NCBI GenBank assembly: GCA_017416325.1
Contig: JAFQCV010000006.1
Coordinates: 198,844 to 262,843 of the forward strand
Direction: 5' to 3'
Length of the DNA stretch: 64,000 nt
DNA from: Oscillospiraceae bacterium
Lineage (GTDB): Bacteria; Bacillota; Clostridia; Oscillospirales; Oscillospiraceae
Shown: positions 1-6,089 of the stretch, in pieces
How the letters are laid out: every line of letters begins with the position of its first letter
Numbering within the stretch: position 1 is the first letter of the stretch
Program-made: the position numbers and the translations under genes
Notes under the pieces: generated by a model
What the model saw: the letters and a program-made list of their open reading frames with translations, nothing else
Told to the model about the DNA's origin: nothing
The model's database searches: none

Positions 1-638
1 AACCCACGGCTTACATAGTACAAATGCAAACCAACACCCAAAGAAGATACAGCCATATCCTTCGTTAAGTATTTAAGTACATAGAAAGCGGAAGCTACAG
101 GGTCACGGACTAGAGCAAAAGAACAAAAGCCGAATTTATGACGATACGCAGGCCAATCGTAAAAGTCTCCCTTTACAAGCTTGTCTGGGACTTTTAAGCC
201 CTGTTTGCGCTCAGACCTAAAAGAAACCAACTCAGAAGAAACACCAGAGAAAAAGCCATGCATATGCCAACTACCGTCCTTATGGCGTTCAGGGACGAGC
301 AAGTAAACAACAGGCACACCTTTTTTCCGTTGATCGCGAATCCATTGCAAAAAAGAATCGCGCCAAGTCTCCAAATCATGCCGGTTATACTTTTCTGCAG
401 AAATAGTGAAAGTGCAGAAATATTCCCAATGATTACACAATGCGTACTCCAAAATAATCCTCCTAGTTCGGGACAATGAAGCAGCCAATTTATCGTCATA
501 TTTGGGCTTTTCTGACTTGCGAAAATACGAGCCAGAACCAGAGCGCCGCTTATACTTTACAAGCTTGAAAATGCGATCAGTATATCGGTAAATCCGTCCG
601 TCCGGTACGGCTTCTTCCAATGGCGCGACGATAGGCAC
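1..638 (-). CDS. HUH rolling-circle replication initiator of the left filamentous prophage (partial)
   Basis: I translated 212 residues; the frame stays open at the window edge, so the C terminus is missing. It carries the two hallmarks of an HUH endonuclease: WHMHGFF (H125, H127), the metal-binding site, and YVLKYLTK (Y186/Y190, K189/K193), the tyrosine motif. The spacing resembles the inovirus G2P/ORF2 replication proteins, which nick the double-strand origin and stay bound to the 5' end. The start is GTG at 638, with GGGAAG upstream; GTG at 647 is the alternative. It lies downstream of two small prophage genes, with a GC-rich hairpin cluster in the gap that may be its origin. It is unrelated in family to the Rep at 4161-4760. 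Confidence 0.75.
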   Translation of the reverse strand, partial: MPIVAPLEEAVPDGRIYRYTDRIFKLVKYKRRSGSGSYFRKSEKPKYDDKLAASLSRTRRIILEYALCNHWEYFCTFTISAEKYNRHDLETWRDSFLQWIRDQRKKGVPVVYLLVPERHKDGSWHMHGFFSGVSSELVSFRSERKQGLKVPDKLVKGDFYDWPAYRHKFGFCSFALVRDPVASAFYVLKYLTKDMAVSSLGVGLHLYYVSRG

Positions 639-674
639 AGAAATCACTTCCCGTAATATGTTAAGAAGTCGAGT

Positions 675-721
675 GCCCCAACAGGGCAGGGGCGCTGCGC
701 GCCCCATGCCCCGTCTGGGGC
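675..721. repeat. Three adjacent GC-rich hairpins upstream of rep, candidate replication origin
   Basis: Three dyads follow one another: GCCC/GGGC at 676-687, GGGGCGC-tgc-GCGCCCC at 689-705, and GCCCC-gtct-GGGGC at 708-721. They lie in the only noncoding gap between the small genes and the Rep gene, the same place as the pMV158-like origin of the neighbouring prophage. A transcription terminator is the alternative, but no T-run follows on the minus strand. Confidence 0.4.
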
Positions 722-748
722 TTATTTCCGCCTATCTCACGACAGTCG

Positions 749-1000
749 TTAGCTCTCTTTCAGAGAAGAAAGCCGATACAAAAGCTCAGAATATCTATGC
801 TCGAGACTATCTACCTTCGTAAGCAGTTCAGCATAACTCTTTTTAGTCTTTTTATGAGACTGAGAAAGAATTGCAGCAGTAGACAGACTTTCCATAGTGA
901 TCCTGACTAACTCCAGCTGCCAAGCCGGTCTATCTGGGTCATTTGCCATAGCGTCCAAAAGCTTGGTACACCTGGCACCCAATTCGTCATACTTACTCAT
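749..1000 (-). CDS. Small coiled-coil prophage protein
   Basis: This gene encodes 83 residues of unknown function. The C-terminal half is rich in K, E, L and S with heptad-like spacing, suggesting a coiled coil; there is no signal peptide or membrane segment. Its ATG overlaps the stop codon of the upstream gene (ATGA at 997-1000), so the two are probably translationally coupled. The 73-residue coiled-coil protein at 3959-4180 belongs to the replication module of the adjacent prophage, but sits after rather than before Rep. I do not recognise the family. Confidence 0.55.
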   Translation of the reverse strand: MSKYDELGARCTKLLDAMANDPDRPAWQLELVRITMESLSTAAILSQSHKKTKKSYAELLTKVDSLEHRYSELLYRLSSLKES

Positions 1001-1230
1001 GCAGGATAAATGTCCGTGACAACTTCATACTTGCCACGAATTTCCACTTCGATAACAACCTTTTCACCGACAACAGGACGATACCCCTGCTCAGAAGCAC
1101 GATACCAGATACGTTTACCGCGCTTGCCCTGCCCCTGACCTTCACGATACGGCTTTACTGCATGGACAGTATAAGCAGTGATCTCACCGGAGTCATTTTC
1201 TTGCGTTTCAAAACCAATTACTTCCCACAT
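997..1230 (-). CDS. Putative inovirus ssDNA-binding (G5P-like) protein
   Basis: This is a 77-residue soluble protein of alternating beta-strand pattern, with a basic, glycine-rich central loop (EGQGQGKRGKR) as in small OB-fold ssDNA-binding proteins. Filamentous phages encode such a protein next to Rep to coat progeny single strands. Position supports this: it is the first gene downstream of the phage promoter at 1302-1330, and Rep follows two genes later. The ATG at 1230 is preceded by GAGG. Sequence alone does not prove the family; the assignment leans on size, charge and context. Confidence 0.4.
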   Translation of the reverse strand: MWEVIGFETQENDSGEITAYTVHAVKPYREGQGQGKRGKRIWYRASEQGYRPVVGEKVVIEVEIRGKYEVVTDIYPA

Positions 1231-1273
1231 TTTTCATTACCTCATTTCATTCATATTCTTTATTTGGCGGGAA

Positions 1274-1324
1274 CTAAGACAAATATGTCTTAGTATCAAC
1301 TATTCTAAGACAAATTAATCTTAA
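1274..1324. promoter_or_regulatory. Paired operators for the left prophage repressor
   Basis: A palindrome CTAAGACAAATATGTCTTAG lies at 1274-1293, and a second copy with one degenerate arm (CTAAGACAAATTAATCTTAA) lies at 1305-1324, 31 bp centre to centre. The second covers the -10 and spacer of the minus-strand phage promoter; a further half-site (AAGACAAAAATGT) follows at about 1332. They are the likely targets of the HTH protein at 1392-1607. Confidence 0.7.
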
Positions 1325-1330
1325 TGTCAA
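1302..1330 (-). promoter_or_regulatory. Phage early promoter, left prophage
   Basis: On the minus strand: TTGACA (1330-1325), a 17-bp spacer, and TAGAAT (1307-1302). This is a near-consensus sigma-A promoter driving the ssDNA-binding, coiled-coil and Rep genes. The operator at 1305-1324 lies inside it, so repression by steric block is expected. Confidence 0.7.
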
Positions 1331-1352
1331 CAAGACAAAAATGTATTATGAT
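1324..1352 (+). promoter_or_regulatory. Repressor promoter, left prophage
   Basis: ATGTCA (1324-1329), 17-bp spacer, TATGAT (1347-1352). It fires away from the phage promoter toward the HTH gene and overlaps its -35 region, a typical divergent lysogeny switch. Confidence 0.5.
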
Positions 1353-1391
1353 AAATTTGTAATATCTAAACAAACGAAAGGATATTACAAT

Positions 1392-1607
1392 ATGTTTTTC
1401 TATCAAAGAATTAGAGACCTTAGACAAGACAAAGACTTAAACCAAGAAGAAATAGCCAAAATATTAGACGTGCATCAAACACAATACAGCAGATGGGAGA
1501 GGGGAGCGCAAGAAATACCATTTCATCATGCAATTACACTGGCGAAATTTTACAAAGTAAGCCTAGACTACATTGCAGGAATCACAAACAAAAAACTCGG
1601 GAGGTAA
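1392..1607 (+). CDS. XRE-family repressor of the left prophage
   Basis: This 71-residue protein is a single Cro/CI-type helix-turn-helix domain: IRDLRQDKDLNQEEIAKIL forms the first helices and HQTQYSRWERG the recognition helix. The ATG at 1392 is chosen because AAAGGATA lies just before it; an in-frame ATG at 1341 would overlap the promoter and has no ribosome site. It is divergent from the phage operon across two palindromes, so it probably maintains lysogeny and represses both promoters. There is no cleavage or ligand domain, so induction may depend on protein level. The HTH gene at 6183 is its counterpart in the next prophage. Confidence 0.85.
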   Translation: MFFYQRIRDLRQDKDLNQEEIAKILDVHQTQYSRWERGAQEIPFHHAITLAKFYKVSLDYIAGITNKKLGR

Positions 1608-1611
1608 CATC

Positions 1612-2106
1612 GTGGACTGGTTATGGATTATCTTCCTTGCTATTATTGTCTTAGCAATCGAACTTTACAGAATCAAAAAACCACAGCAGGAGAGAGGCAC
1701 GGAAGAAACAGCAAACACTAAAACTGACTATTCCCAAAGCTATCAGCGAAAATATTTACTCACCAAGAATGAATACCGGGAGTATATGACACTCCGTAAG
1801 CTTGCTACAGAAAAAGACCTGATAATCTGCCCCAAGGTTCGGTTGCTGGATATCATCGAACCCAGAAAAGGGGAGAAGGATTACAAAACATTATTTTTCA
1901 AAGTGCAAGCAAAACATGTTGACTTTGTAATTTGTGACAAGGATCTTCGTATTAAAGCAGTTCTGGAACTTGATGACAATTCCCACGATCAGAAAGACAG
2001 ACAAGCCCGTGACGCCTTCGTAGACCAGATTTTAACGAGCGTAGGATACAAAGTCATTCATACCCGATCTATCACAGAAGCCACACTAAACGAGCTGACA
2101 GAATGA
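1612..2106 (+). CDS. DUF2726 protein with N-terminal membrane anchor
   Basis: The protein has 164 residues from a GTG start with GGGAGG 7 nt upstream. Residues 1-18 form one hydrophobic helix (LWIIFLAIIVLAI), followed by a linker and then a DUF2726 domain with FVICDKDLRIKAVLELDD, SHD and a C-terminal GYKVIHTRSI strand. The D...E-x-D layout resembles restriction-endonuclease-like folds, to which DUF2726 is related; activity is inference. It starts 4 bp after the repressor gene and so is expressed in the lysogen, where accessory genes often provide superinfection exclusion or host benefit. It is absent from the neighbouring prophage. Confidence 0.7.
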   Translation: MDWLWIIFLAIIVLAIELYRIKKPQQERGTEETANTKTDYSQSYQRKYLLTKNEYREYMTLRKLATEKDLIICPKVRLLDIIEPRKGEKDYKTLFFKVQAKHVDFVICDKDLRIKAVLELDDNSHDQKDRQARDAFVDQILTSVGYKVIHTRSITEATLNELTE

Positions 2107-2124
2107 CACACAGTACACAACAAA

Positions 2125-2190
2125 GCGCCCGGCGTGGCGCAAGTCTGCCTACGGCACCGCTCTACGAGCTGACTTGCGCCACCCGGGCGC
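2125..2190. repeat. Large imperfect inverted repeat, candidate packaging signal or terminator
   Basis: The arms are GCGCCCGGCGTGGCGCAAGTC (2125-2145) and GACTTGCGCCACCCGGGCGC (2171-2190); the second is the reverse complement of the first apart from one small bulge. The loop is 25 nt. It lies between convergent genes and is followed by T-rich sequence (tttgttttatt), so it may end the repressor/DUF2726 transcript. A long GC-rich hairpin in the main intergenic space is also what a filamentous-phage packaging signal looks like. From 2191 to 2398 I see no gene. Confidence 0.55.
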
Positions 2191-2398
2191 TCTGTCATTT
2201 TGTTTTATTGTCCTTCGGACAAGCCGCCCTGTCGCTATCGCTGCAGCCCGGCACCCGGCTACCAAGCACATCGGTACTGAGATAAGAGGACTAGAAACAA
2301 TACCAAAATACAAAGTAGGCGAATCAAGCCTAGCGCAACGGCTCGAGGTCTCGCCTGCGCGTGCTATCGCACAATATGGACAACAGAAAAAGAAATGC

Positions 2399-2695
2399 TC
2401 ATTTGAAAATGTAATGGTAAACCATCACAATGTACTGAATCGCTTGCATGATGAAAGGCTTACAGATAACCCAGAAAATCAAGCCAGTAGCCGCAGTCCT
2501 GCCAAACGGAGTCAGGAAGTTATTTATCAGACCACGGGCAAACTGGAAGACACCGCTACAGATAGAAACAACACTTGAGATCGCGCCGGTTAACTCATCC
2601 AGATTCATGAACTGCAAGAAGGGAAGTTCTGCAACCAAGGAAATCAGCAAAATAATACCTGCAACAAGCAATCCCCACTTTACAACATCACCCAT
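2399..2695 (-). CDS. Inovirus minor coat-like membrane protein (pVI/DUF2523-like)
   Basis: This 98-residue protein has hydrophobic helices near residues 5-27 and 65-85 and an amphipathic middle. It follows the adsorption protein gene by 3 bp, exactly where gene VI (the partner capping protein) follows gene III in filamentous phages. The central FGRTAATGLIFWVICKPF region and size recall DUF2523-type minor coat proteins. I infer a virion-end cap that holds the adsorption protein. The family call rests on topology and context rather than a diagnostic motif. Confidence 0.5.
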   Translation of the reverse strand: MGDVVKWGLLVAGIILLISLVAELPFLQFMNLDELTGAISSVVSICSGVFQFARGLINNFLTPFGRTAATGLIFWVICKPFIMQAIQYIVMVYHYIFK

Positions 2696-2698
2696 ACA

Positions 2699-3916
2699 TT
2701 ATCCCCCCTTATTACTGCGTAAAGTCAAGCAATAGCTTATAATGCCCTTTAGCTCATAAACACAATATAAGACAATAGCAATAGTAAACAAGCTTCTAAC
2801 GAGCGTCAGCAGGGTAGAGGGGAGATATTCAATATACTCCCCAAAGTCAAACTCTGCACCGCACCAAATTTCAGTGGTAGGGAACAAGTCACCAATACCA
2901 GGCAGGACAATAGGTGGTATAGTCAAAGCAGCCTTTGTGCCAGTATAAGAAGTCGCGTCAGTCAATCCTTTTAGCGCTCCCAAAACTTTTGTAGAGGGAT
3001 CAGGCAGCGCACCCAGAATCTGATCCACAAACTGATTGCCAGAACTTTGGGCTTCCTGCTTCTCATTATCAATTACGCCTTGTATTTCATCGCCAATTTC
3101 ACCGGGCAATTCATCCAACTTGTCATTAACATCTTCCATCTGATCCCGGATATCATCCAGAGTTTTTCCCTGTTCAGCAAGCTGCGCCTCAACCTCTTTC
3201 AAGAGCGCATTTGTTTTTCCGGAAAGCTGTTGCTGACGGAGTAGGGAAGAGATAGTAAAAACAAGAGTAGTATCCGTAATCGTAATACCAGTTGGAAGCG
3301 GTTCTGCAATCCATTCAACAGGCTGCCAAAAATAAGCAATACACAAACGATACATATTATCAAGATTCTTCACGATATGCGTATCACTACAATAAGCAAT
3401 ATTTTCCACCCAACTAGTATTAGACGAATCTAACAAAACAGAAGAACCATCAATATAATTGCTATTACCTTTTTCATAGTAATGATAAAAAACTCTAGGT
3501 TGTGCAACCGTCATACCGCCCCAGTCTTCAGCAGGCACATTCCCATCAAAAGTAAACCCCAAACCAGATACAATTTTTGTACCAGGGGGAATAAGAGATA
3601 GATCTAAACCATTATCGTCACTATAGCGAGACCCAAAGACATTTACTTCGATACGATAATCCCGACCAGGCTCAAAGGGTATATCGTGCGTTTGTCCATA
3701 TTGATAATATACACTAGTATAATTGTTATCGCGGTCATAGACACGAACCAACGCCATATCAGCCGGAATTTTCACATAGACAAGGTTCTGATCGCCGACA
3801 ACCTCAACCTTATAGACATAATCATTGTAATCGATCAGTTCAGCCCGAGCCGGTACAATCAAAACCGAGGAGAGGAGCACCAAGACAAGAACACATGGAA
3901 ATAACGAACGCAACAA
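2699..3916 (-). CDS. Adsorption protein (pIII-like) of the left prophage
   Basis: The protein has 405 residues: a signal peptide (residues 1-25, ending PARA), a beta-rich ectodomain (about 26-215), a coiled coil to about 275, a Gly/Ser-Pro linker, and a C-terminal membrane helix near residues 370-393 followed by a short basic tail. This is the layout of filamentous-phage gene III products, which bind the host receptor and cap the virion. Residues up to KTLDDIRDQ closely match the protein at 8352-9512; everything after is unrelated. The start is TTG at 3916 with AAAGGA upstream; no ATG fits. The start codon lies inside the 15-bp repeat at the prophage boundary. Confidence 0.75.
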   Translation of the reverse strand: MLRSLFPCVLVLVLLSSVLIVPARAELIDYNDYVYKVEVVGDQNLVYVKIPADMALVRVYDRDNNYTSVYYQYGQTHDIPFEPGRDYRIEVNVFGSRYSDDNGLDLSLIPPGTKIVSGLGFTFDGNVPAEDWGGMTVAQPRVFYHYYEKGNSNYIDGSSVLLDSSNTSWVENIAYCSDTHIVKNLDNMYRLCIAYFWQPVEWIAEPLPTGITITDTTLVFTISSLLRQQQLSGKTNALLKEVEAQLAEQGKTLDDIRDQMEDVNDKLDELPGEIGDEIQGVIDNEKQEAQSSGNQFVDQILGALPDPSTKVLGALKGLTDATSYTGTKAALTIPPIVLPGIGDLFPTTEIWCGAEFDFGEYIEYLPSTLLTLVRSLFTIAIVLYCVYELKGIISYCLTLRSNKGG

Positions 3917-3921
3917 AATAA
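3907..3921. repeat. Prophage boundary direct repeat (left copy), putative att core
   Basis: AACGCAACAAAATAA occurs here and, in the same orientation, at 10120-10134. The two copies bound a 6.2-kb stretch with one full set of filamentous-phage genes. The copy overlaps the TTG start of the adsorption gene at 3916. Confidence 0.6.
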
Positions 3922-3928
3922 TTCCTTT

Positions 3929-3951
3929 GGGTCGATCGACATGATCGACCC
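3929..3951 (-). terminator. Terminator after the replication module
   Basis: GGGTCGATC-gacat-GATCGACCC, a perfect 9-bp stem 8 bp beyond the stop of the coiled-coil gene. On the plus strand a T-rich run (tTATTTTTT) follows; on the minus strand only ATTATTTTG does. It separates replication from structural genes across the prophage junction. Confidence 0.55.
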
Positions 3952-3958
3952 TTATTTT

Positions 3959-4180
3959 TTACGAATTACCAACGAATTCCCTGATTTCCTTAATTTTATC
4001 GAGACATTCACTAAACATACCACGAATTGCAACATATTGTTCCTGAAGGCGCGCATATTGATCCTCGATCTGATCAACTTTTTTAGCTAAATCAACCATT
4101 TTTACAAGATCCTCATAGGGAATAAGAACAGAATAATTCTCAACGCGACAAAATTTATCTTCAGCCATTTGGTCTACCAT
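3959..4180 (-). CDS. Small coiled-coil prophage protein downstream of Rep
   Basis: This 73-residue acidic protein has a long heptad-patterned segment (residues 25-70, VDLAKKVDQIEDQYARLQEQ) and no membrane segment. Its start overlaps the end of the Rep gene by 20 bp, indicating translational coupling. A role as Rep partner or assembly factor is possible but not shown. The start could also be the ATG at 4168 (MAEDKF). I do not recognise the family. Confidence 0.55.
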   Translation of the reverse strand: MVDQMAEDKFCRVENYSVLIPYEDLVKMVDLAKKVDQIEDQYARLQEQYVAIRGMFSECLDKIKEIREFVGNS

Positions 4181-4760
4181 TTTCTTTCATATATTGCTCA
4201 TGCTCCCAACGTAAGCTCTTCAGAAACTCTTTAATAACGATGGTACCGGAATCACAAAGAATACGAAACCAATCTTGACGGTTATGCCTGGCATATACTA
4301 GCAGCGTCGCATATGAATAAATATATTCAACTTGACAGTAATCGATCATTTCACCAATCAGCTCATAACGGTCAGAGGGAAGACCAATGATCTCCAAATA
4401 GTCAACGCCGGACATCTGCTGCACATCACCCGGGAAATACTGATGCTTATCCGGATTATCCAGGTGACAAAGATAACGAGCATAACCACGAAGAGAATTA
4501 ACGGTCTCGAGACCAACACCACCAACTTGATCAAATAACTCTTTTACCTGATCAGGTGACTTCATACCCTCAAACATGATTAGTACATGATAGTGAGGTT
4601 TCTTAGGCTCTCCAGTAGGATTTAGATCTTGATCGTGAAAAGGACTAACTAGTATAGGGGTCTTAAAATCCTGCAGAATAGATAACCATGAATCAGGCGT
4701 ATTCTCAGAATCAGGGTAAACAACCGTAGCAAAATTACGGAATCTTCTAGCCGAAGCCAT
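4161..4760 (-). CDS. RepB-like (Rep_2, pMV158 family) rolling-circle initiator
   Basis: The protein has 199 residues from the ATG at 4760 with GGAGG 6 nt upstream. It matches pMV158 RepB point for point: SPFHDQD (H42, D45), the HUH pair H56-Y-H58 in KKPHYHVL, and the catalytic-tyrosine context Y96-L-C-H, where RepB has H39/D42, H55/H57 and Y99 in YLTH. RepB is about 210 residues, so this is full length; the C-terminal part (about 120-199) would be the oligomerisation region. It should nick the origin at 4793-4816 and start rolling-circle replication of the phage DNA. Filamentous phages usually use G2P or Rep_1/Rep_trans types, so a plasmid-type Rep is noteworthy. Confidence 0.85.
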   Translation of the reverse strand: MASARRFRNFATVVYPDSENTPDSWLSILQDFKTPILVSPFHDQDLNPTGEPKKPHYHVLIMFEGMKSPDQVKELFDQVGGVGLETVNSLRGYARYLCHLDNPDKHQYFPGDVQQMSGVDYLEIIGLPSDRYELIGEMIDYCQVEYIYSYATLLVYARHNRQDWFRILCDSGTIVIKEFLKSLRWEHEQYMKENGRPNG

Positions 4761-4792
4761 ATAGACCTCCAATCAATGATCAACGAGCACAT

Positions 4793-4816
4793 GGGGGAGT
4801 GTCGTAGTGCTCCCCC
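4793..4816 (-). other. Predicted double-strand origin nick hairpin
   Basis: Minus strand: GGGGGAG, loop CACTACGACA, CTCCCCC. The pMV158 family nick site is TACTACG/AC in the loop of a hairpin, so the loop matches at ACTACGAC. The predicted nick lies between 4803 and 4802. It sits 33 bp upstream of the RepB-like gene. Confidence 0.7.
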
Positions 4817-4844
4817 CCAGCCCCCGGGCAAACCCGGGGGCTGG
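4817..4844. terminator. GC-rich hairpin next to the origin
   Basis: CCAGCCCCCGGG-caaa-CCCGGGGGCTGG, a perfect 12-bp stem directly adjoining the nick hairpin and 12 bp beyond the ssDNA-binding gene. There is no T-run, so it could be a second origin hairpin or an mRNA 3' stabiliser rather than a true terminator. Confidence 0.5.
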
Positions 4845-4855
4845 ATAATGAATAA

Positions 4856-5110
4856 TTAAGCTTCGTCAATCAAATCGATGTAATAAACTTTCTTAACCTG
4901 ATTTACTGCAGCAATGTAATCTTTACCGATCTGAACATCAAGTTCATCCAAAACATTACCATCAACAATATTGATAGAAACATCATTGGAACCGTAAATA
5001 TTTACCAAAGAAAAAGCAACCTTGCGAAAATCATATGTTTTACCAGTCTCACGATTCTTGCCGGTGATCCTATCACCCATACCAATAACAGTAACAACAG
5101 ACTTAGCCAT
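4856..5110 (-). CDS. Putative ssDNA-binding protein of the right prophage
   Basis: This 84-residue soluble protein begins MAKSVVTVIGMGDRITGK and has alternating beta strands with a basic loop, the size and pattern of phage OB-fold ssDNA-binding proteins. It precedes Rep, as the 77-residue candidate does in the left prophage, though the two proteins do not align clearly. It would coat displaced single strands and hold them for packaging. The ATG at 5110 has AAAGGAA upstream. The function is inferred from context. Confidence 0.4.
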   Translation of the reverse strand: MAKSVVTVIGMGDRITGKNRETGKTYDFRKVAFSLVNIYGSNDVSINIVDGNVLDELDVQIGKDYIAAVNQVKKVYYIDLIDEA

Positions 5111-5147
5111 AATAAATTCCTTTCCTGTGAATCAACACATACACAAA

Positions 5148-5558
5148 TTAAATTTCAGGGATACAAACTCCCAAATACAACGATAAACGAGCGAGATCCG
5201 CAGCATCCAACGGATGCCAATCTTCCTCACCATAAGGCCCAGAGCGCCTCAGAGCCATCAAAATAGCCGGACCACAGATATCATCCATTCCAACATGATA
5301 ACCGTAATAGAGCCGGCTGGCGAGCTCATTGTGACACTGAGGGGGATCTTTGATCTTTCCGGATTCATCGATTACCAGGACAATGCCAGGCAGTACCGTG
5401 CGGACTTGCTCCACACAGTCACAACCAACGGCAGCATAGATCTGATCGAAGCTGAGAGCCGGATCTCCTTGGTAAACCGGGCCATAGTTCGGCTTGCGGT
5501 CAAGATCGATCCAGGATATCTCACCGGAAGGGGAGAATAGCAGATATTTCTCAATCAT
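5148..5558 (-). CDS. DUF3846-like prophage protein
   Basis: This 136-residue protein has IVLVIDESGKIKDPPQCHNELASRLY and then DICGPAILMAL. The pattern (V-D-x-x-G-K, N-x-x-A, D-x-I-x-G-x-A) is that of DUF3846 proteins found on plasmids and phages, whose function is unknown. No signal peptide or membrane helix is present. It lies in the early operon between three tiny genes and the ssDNA-binding candidate. An anti-restriction or regulatory role is possible but unsupported. Confidence 0.5.
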   Translation of the reverse strand: MIEKYLLFSPSGEISWIDLDRKPNYGPVYQGDPALSFDQIYAAVGCDCVEQVRTVLPGIVLVIDESGKIKDPPQCHNELASRLYYGYHVGMDDICGPAILMALRRSGPYGEEDWHPLDAADLARLSLYLGVCIPEI

Positions 5559-5569
5559 CTGACTTCACC

Positions 5570-5770
5570 TCACAGCTCGATCAGAGGACAGTTATTATAC
5601 TGCTGCAGGATCCGAATGATCACGCTGCCATCATCACGATTAAAAGAATCTAAAATCCTATAGTCCACACCACCATGATCGAGATCATAAATATAGACCT
5701 GACAGTCATCCGAGTTACGAAAAAGGACATCCCGGATATAGCCAGCAGCAAGAAGCTCTTTTCTACGCAT
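5570..5770 (-). CDS. Small prophage protein of unknown function
   Basis: This 66-residue protein begins MRRKELLAAGYIRD and contains a beta-rich stretch CQVYIYDLDHG. The ATG at 5770 lies inside the 3' end of the upstream cysteine-rich gene (8-bp overlap), so coupled translation is likely. A longer in-frame reading to 5890 exists but overlaps that gene completely and has no ribosome site. I do not recognise it. Confidence 0.5.
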   Translation of the reverse strand: MRRKELLAAGYIRDVLFRNSDDCQVYIYDLDHGGVDYRILDSFNRDDGSVIIRILQQYNNCPLIEL

Positions 5771-5894
5771 CACCGGGCACCTCCTCATCAAGCAGCTCCG
5801 GATGGAGGAGCTCACAGGATCGGCAGCCATCATCGACCTGAGCACAGACCACACAAACACAGCCGGCAAGGGAACAATAACGCGGTTCATTCAT
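5763..5894 (-). CDS. Cysteine-rich 43-residue prophage protein
   Basis: The protein begins MNEPRYCSLAGC and has seven-residue-spaced cysteines (C7, C12, C14, C17, C24, C27) in its first 28 residues, then an acidic tail ELLDEEVPGDA. The C-x-C-x2-C ... C-x2-C arrangement could bind zinc. Its ATG overlaps the stop of the ribbon-helix-helix gene (ATGAATGA) and its end overlaps the next gene, so it sits in a tightly coupled early operon. No family is recognised. Confidence 0.5.
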   Translation of the reverse strand: MNEPRYCSLAGCVCVVCAQVDDGCRSCELLHPELLDEEVPGDA

Positions 5895-6058
5895 TGCCGG
5901 ACACCTCCATACGACAGAGAAAGACCTTGCTGAATAAGATAATAAGCAGCATGTGCAACTGTCCAACCATGATCCTTAGCAACTTTCTGTATTTTTTCAA
6001 AAAGCTCAACAGAAACACGAATGGAAATAACTTTAGGTTTCTTTGCGGGAAAATTCAT
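5891..6058 (-). CDS. Ribbon-helix-helix (CopG/Arc-like) regulator
   Basis: This 55-residue protein starts MNFPAKKPKVISIRVSVEL; the KVISIRVS strand followed by two helices (FEKIQKVAKDHG; AHAAYYLIQQGL) is a minimal ribbon-helix-helix DNA-binding dimer. The start at 6058 has AAAGGAG upstream. It is the first gene of the early operon, just after the operators. In pMV158 the RepB gene is preceded by the RHH repressor CopG, which controls copy number, so this protein may limit Rep expression in the same way; that is inference. Confidence 0.7.
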   Translation of the reverse strand: MNFPAKKPKVISIRVSVELFEKIQKVAKDHGWTVAHAAYYLIQQGLSLSYGGVRQ

Positions 6059-6089
6059 ATAGAACTACTCTCCTTTAGTTCATTTGTTT

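Larger units (their letters stand above)
1..3921. mobile_element. Second filamentous prophage, tandem and truncated by the window edge
   Basis: This unit has its own adsorption protein, pVI-like protein, repressor, DUF2726 protein, ssDNA-binding candidate and Rep, laid out like the right-hand unit. No coat or Zot gene is visible; they may lie to the left of position 1, or the element may be defective and rely on a helper. Confidence 0.65.

Noticed and set aside
194..499. Open frames on both strands at 194-499 and 258-479
   Set aside because: They lie over the HUH Rep gene read on the minus strand from GTG 638, whose motifs are clear; the alternatives have no family features.
2103..2578. Two plus-strand open frames over the 2.1-2.6 kb gap
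   Set aside because: They run through the inverted repeat and over the pVI-like gene on the opposite strand, have no ribosome sites and low-complexity translations.
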